Source: Asaia bogorensis (lineage in GTDB: Bacteria; Pseudomonadota; Alphaproteobacteria; Acetobacterales; Acetobacteraceae). From it: a DNA stretch of 7,638 nt. Below are positions 5,148-7,638 of this stretch, piece by piece. Every line of letters starts with the position of its first letter. Within the stretch, counting starts at the first letter, position 1. Both the position numbers and the translations under genes were made by a program. The stretch spans positions 1 through 7,638 of the forward strand of contig CAMCEP010000129.1 of the NCBI GenBank assembly GCA_945873675.1, in the 5' to 3' direction. The notes under the pieces are model-generated. The model was not told where the DNA came from. It made no database searches and saw only the letters and a program-made list of their open reading frames with translations.

Positions 5148-7175
5148 TCACGCCCCGACCAGCCCGCGCTTGCGGAGCAACGCTTCCACCTGCGGCGGGC
5201 GGCCGCGGAAGGCAGTGTAAAGCGCCATGGGGTCTGTTGTGTCGCCGGCCTCAAAAATGCTTTTCAGCCGCGCGGCAAGGTCAGGATCGAAGGGATTGCC
5301 CGCTTCCTCAAACGCCTCAAACCCATCGGCATCCAGCACTTCGGCCCAAAGGTAGAAGTAATAGCCGGCGGCATAGCCATCGCCGGAAAACAAATGCCCG
5401 AAATGGATCGGCCGGTGCCTCAGCGCCATGCCCTCAGGCATGCCAATTTCGGCCAGGAAGGCACTTTCGAATTCCTCAAGCGTCAGGTCTTCCGGCGCCG
5501 CATGCCGATGCAGCGCCAGGTCAATCAAGGCGCAGGAGAGGTATTCCACCATGGCGAAACCCTGCCCATCATTGCGCGCGGCCAGCACGCGGTGAAGCAG
5601 CGCCTCATCCAAGGCTTCGCCAGTTTCGTGATGGCGCGCATGGGTTTGCAGCGTCTCTGGCAGGCTCAGCCAATTTTCCATGACCTGGGATGGGAATTCG
5701 ACAAAATCGCCAAGCACGGCGGTGCCGGATTGGGATGGATAGCGCGCGCGGCTCATCAGCCCATGCAGCGCATGGCCGAATTCATGGAACAGCGTGCGCG
5801 CTTCATCAAAGGAAAGCAGCGTTGGTGTGGCGCGCGCGAGGTTATTATTGTTGATGATGATGGGCGCGGTGCGGCCGCTCAGCCCATCGGCCACGCGAAA
5901 GCTGCTCATCCAGGCGCCGGAGCGTTTGCCGGGGCGGGCGTAATTATCCAGCAGCAAAAGCCCGACATGATTGCCCGCTTCATCCAGCGCTTCAAAGCCG
6001 CGGACATCCGCATGGTAGCGCGGGATATCGGCGCGTTCTTCGAAGACAAGACCAAATAAGCGCCGGGCGGTATCAAAAATGGCGCGCAGCATGGCTTCCA
6101 ATTCGAAATGCGGCTTCAGCGCGGCGCCATCGAAATTATGCTTCGCTTGCCGCGCCCTTTCCGCCCAATGGCGCCAATCCCAGGGCTCAATCGGGCCATG
6201 ATGGCCGGCGGTGCGGGCGAATTCTTCAAGCTCAGCCTTTTCAATCGCGATGCGGCGCTTGGCGGGGTCCCAGCAGGCGCGGAGCAAGGCCTCGGCGGCG
6301 TCGGGGGAGCCCGCCATGGTGTCGCGCAGACGGAAGGAAGCAAAATCAGCCTCCCCCAGCAATTGCGCGCGTTCGCGCCGTAGCATCAGGATTTCGCGGA
6401 TCAGCGGCGCATTTTCGCGGCCTTCGGTCAAAGCGCCACGCGCCGCAAAGCCGCGCCAGAGTTTTTCGCGCAAATCGCGCCTGGCGGAGAAAGTCAGGAA
6501 AGGTTCAGCGGAAGAACGCGACAGGGTGAAGACATGGCCATCAAGCCCGGCGGCAGCGGCGGCTTCCCGTGCGGCTTGCCGGGCGAAATCGGGCAGGCCA
6601 TCCAGATCGGCATTTGTCAGCACCATGCGCCATTCATTCTCATCGGCCAGCACATTCTGCCCGAAGCTTGTGTGCAGCGTGGCGAGGCGCGTGGAGATTT
6701 CCGAAAGCCGCGTGCGCGCCTTGGCATCTAGCCCCGCGCCGGCGCGCGTCAGGCGCAGATAAAGCCGTTCCAGCAGGCGGCGCTGATCTGGCGCCAGCGC
6801 CAGCGTAGCCCGCTGTTCATGCAGGGCGGAGACGCGGCGGAAAAGCGCCGGGTCAAGCGCGATTGCCATGCGATGCGCGGCGAGTTTTGGCGCGATGTCG
6901 CGTTCCACCTGTTGCAATGCGTCAGTCGCGTGGCTCGCCGCCAGGTTGAAAAACGTGGCGCCGATGCGGCTGAGCAGCTTGCCCGCGCCTTCCAGTGCTT
7001 CGATGGTATTGGTGAAGCTTGGTGCGGCCGGGTTGGCGCCGATTTCCATGATTTCCGCGCGATGCGCTGCCATGGCGGCATCGAAGGCGGGCGGGAAATG
7101 CGCGGCCTCAATCGCCGCAAAGGGCGGCAGGCCAAAGGGAGTGGTCCAGGGGGTCAGCAGCGGGTTTTCAGTCAT
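5148..7175 (-). CDS. dcp: M3-family zinc metallopeptidase, peptidyl-dipeptidase Dcp type
   Basis: This is a cytoplasmic zinc oligopeptidase (675 aa; E. coli Dcp is about 680) that recycles short peptides. Dcp enzymes release C-terminal dipeptides. The zinc site is intact: His464 and His468 in HEFGH (5772-5786 on the complement), with the third ligand Glu493 in GDFVEFPSQ 25 residues later, the spacing I recall for Dcp. A Gly/Tyr-rich substrate loop follows at about 594-608 (HLFSGDGYAAGYYFY). The N-terminal helical region, with HFPPAFDAAM, HRAEI and SFTNTIEALEGAG, resembles Dcp more than oligopeptidase A (PrlC). The C-terminus (FRGRPPQVEALLRKRGL) also fits Dcp. There is no signal peptide. The start ATG at 7175 fits the family N-terminus, but no clear ribosome binding site precedes it. 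The gene is convergent with rppH and divergent from the solute-binding gene. Oligopeptidase A remains the alternative for substrate preference; the M3 assignment itself is firm. Confidence 0.92.
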   Translation of the reverse strand: MTENPLLTPWTTPFGLPPFAAIEAAHFPPAFDAAMAAHRAEIMEIGANPAAPSFTNTIEALEGAGKLLSRIGATFFNLAASHATDALQQVERDIAPKLAAHRMAIALDPALFRRVSALHEQRATLALAPDQRRLLERLYLRLTRAGAGLDAKARTRLSEISTRLATLHTSFGQNVLADENEWRMVLTNADLDGLPDFARQAAREAAAAAGLDGHVFTLSRSSAEPFLTFSARRDLREKLWRGFAARGALTEGRENAPLIREILMLRRERAQLLGEADFASFRLRDTMAGSPDAAEALLRACWDPAKRRIAIEKAELEEFARTAGHHGPIEPWDWRHWAERARQAKHNFDGAALKPHFELEAMLRAIFDTARRLFGLVFEERADIPRYHADVRGFEALDEAGNHVGLLLLDNYARPGKRSGAWMSSFRVADGLSGRTAPIIINNNNLARATPTLLSFDEARTLFHEFGHALHGLMSRARYPSQSGTAVLGDFVEFPSQVMENWLSLPETLQTHARHHETGEALDEALLHRVLAARNDGQGFAMVEYLSCALIDLALHRHAAPEDLTLEEFESAFLAEIGMPEGMALRHRPIHFGHLFSGDGYAAGYYFYLWAEVLDADGFEAFEEAGNPFDPDLAARLKSIFEAGDTTDPMALYTAFRGRPPQVEALLRKRGLVGA

Positions 7176-7342
7176 TCAGCAAGATTGGGGCGGCAGGGGG
7201 CGGCCGTCGAGGGGGCTTTGGCTATTTTCCCGCAGCAGGGCTTGGGTTAGAAGAGATTGCTTAAGGCTGAATGTCTAGGAAAAGTCATACAGCAATTCAG
7301 GGTGCGGCAAGCGCCCCCGCATGAACAGGGAGAAGAGCGATA
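7176..7342. other. Divergent intergenic region between dcp and the solute-binding protein gene
   Basis: These 167 bases must hold the 5' control regions of both divergent genes. I could not assign a firm promoter. On the minus strand, TTGCCG (complement of 7305-7310) and TATGAC (complement of 7284-7289) resemble -35 and -10 boxes toward dcp, but the spacer is only 15 bases. A GGGGG-rich, skewed patch at 7192-7220 lies close to dcp. The small inverted repeats here (CTGAAT 7267-7272 with ATTCAG 7295-7300, and TGCGG 7303-7307 with CCGCA 7317-7321) are too weak to call operators. No coding sequence is supported. Confidence 0.4.
7327..7337 (+). promoter_or_regulatory. Ribosome binding site of the Bug-family gene
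   Basis: The purine-rich stretch AGGGAGAAGAG lies 5-10 bases before the ATG at 7343. It is the clearest ribosome binding region in the window and supports a real gene start here although the gene is cut at the right edge. Confidence 0.6.
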
Positions 7343-7638
7343 ATGATGCAACGCAGAACAGCTTTGGGCTTGGCTTTGGCGGCGGGGCTTGCGCCCAATG
7401 TGGCGCGCGCGCAGGCATGGCGCCCGACGCGGCCTGTACGCTTGGTGGTGCCCTTCGCTCCCGGTGGGTCGAATGACATTGTGGGGCGCATCATCGCCGA
7501 AGCGGCGGGCAATATTCTGGGCCAGCCGGTGGTGGTGGAAAACCGCGCCGGTGCGGGCAGCGTGATTGGCGCGGAACATGTCGCGCGGTCCCCCGCTGAT
7601 GGCTATACGGTGCTGATCAATAGCGCCCATGCTTCGGT
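7343..7638 (+). CDS. Bug/TctC-family periplasmic substrate-binding protein, 5' part (3' end outside window)
   Basis: This is the N-terminal 98 residues of a Bug-family (tripartite tricarboxylate transporter, TctC-type) extracytoplasmic solute-binding protein, whose full length is usually about 320-330 aa. The frame runs open to the window end. Residues 1-23 are a signal peptide with QRRTALGLAL near the start and ARA|Q at the cleavage point; the Arg pair gives it a Tat-like look. The mature part carries family hallmarks: RPVRLVVPFAPGGSNDIVGR, then QPVVVENRAGAGSVIGAE, then ARSPADGYTVLI. These correspond to the first ligand-binding loop and the conserved NRxGAGxxxGA and PDGYT segments. The start is ATG at 7343, with a second ATG directly after it. 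The ligand is typically a carboxylate but cannot be read from sequence. No TctA/TctB membrane subunits are in view. Many Bug proteins are encoded without them, so it may be an orphan or the first gene of an operon continuing to the right. Confidence 0.92.
   Translation, partial: MMQRRTALGLALAAGLAPNVARAQAWRPTRPVRLVVPFAPGGSNDIVGRIIAEAAGNILGQPVVVENRAGAGSVIGAEHVARSPADGYTVLINSAHAS

Noticed and set aside
5133..6059. 308-codon open frame on the plus strand opposite dcp
   Set aside because: It lies entirely within the antisense of a complete M3 peptidase with intact catalytic motifs. The product has no recognisable family, and it begins in the convergent gap without a clear ribosome binding site.
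7267..7321. Weak inverted repeats (CTGAAT/ATTCAG and TGCGG/CCGCA) before the Bug-family gene
   Set aside because: Stems are only 5-6 bp with loops of 22 and 9 bases, which is expected by chance at this length and composition.
7247..7630. Minus-strand open frame opposite the Bug-family gene and the intergenic region
   Set aside because: The plus strand has signal peptide, ribosome binding site and family motifs. The minus frame has none and is a shadow.

Overview
The window is GC-rich, densely packed bacterial chromosome. Gene content, order and protein style point to an alphaproteobacterium. The best guess is Rhodospirillales/Acetobacteraceae, resembling Roseomonas and relatives: Ala/Arg-rich proteins, an alphaproteobacterial-type RppH, and a Bug-family solute-binding protein of the kind that is abundant there. 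The taxon is an inference from protein style, since there is no rRNA gene in the window.

Positions 1-5120 hold a plus-strand run of five genes. These are the 3' part of gpmI (glycolytic phosphoglycerate mutase), an EnvC-like murein hydrolase activator with a TTG start inside the gpmI stop region, the carboxy-terminal processing protease ctpA, a membrane-anchored YibQ/divergent polysaccharide deacetylase, and rppH (Nudix RNA pyrophosphohydrolase). Junctions are tight: an 8-base overlap for gpmI/envC, 4-7 bases between ctpA and yibQ, and an ATGA overlap for yibQ/rppH. The exception is a gap of about 118 bases before ctpA, which holds two small inverted repeats and could carry a separate promoter. 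Three consecutive products (EnvC-like, CtpA, YibQ-like) are predicted to be exported or periplasm-facing. They form an envelope/peptidoglycan-remodelling block flanked by two cytoplasmic housekeeping enzymes. E. coli has the related order gpmI-envC-yibQ, so this is an old neighbourhood with ctpA inserted and rppH appended.

Positions 5121-5147 are a 27-base convergent gap with a small hairpin. The minus strand from 7175 down to 5148 encodes a complete M3-family zinc metallopeptidase, most like peptidyl-dipeptidase Dcp. Positions 7176-7342 are a divergent intergenic region. From 7343 to the right edge runs the 5' part of a Bug/TctC-type periplasmic substrate-binding protein, cut by the window end.

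No rRNA, tRNA, CRISPR array, insertion sequence, prophage or defence genes were seen. I do not see a new multi-gene system. The most notable points are the YibQ-like protein, which appears to have lost several residues of the family's active site, and the EnvC-like protein, which lacks all the LytM zinc ligands that could be aligned. Two neighbouring envelope proteins therefore look like non-catalytic versions of hydrolase folds.
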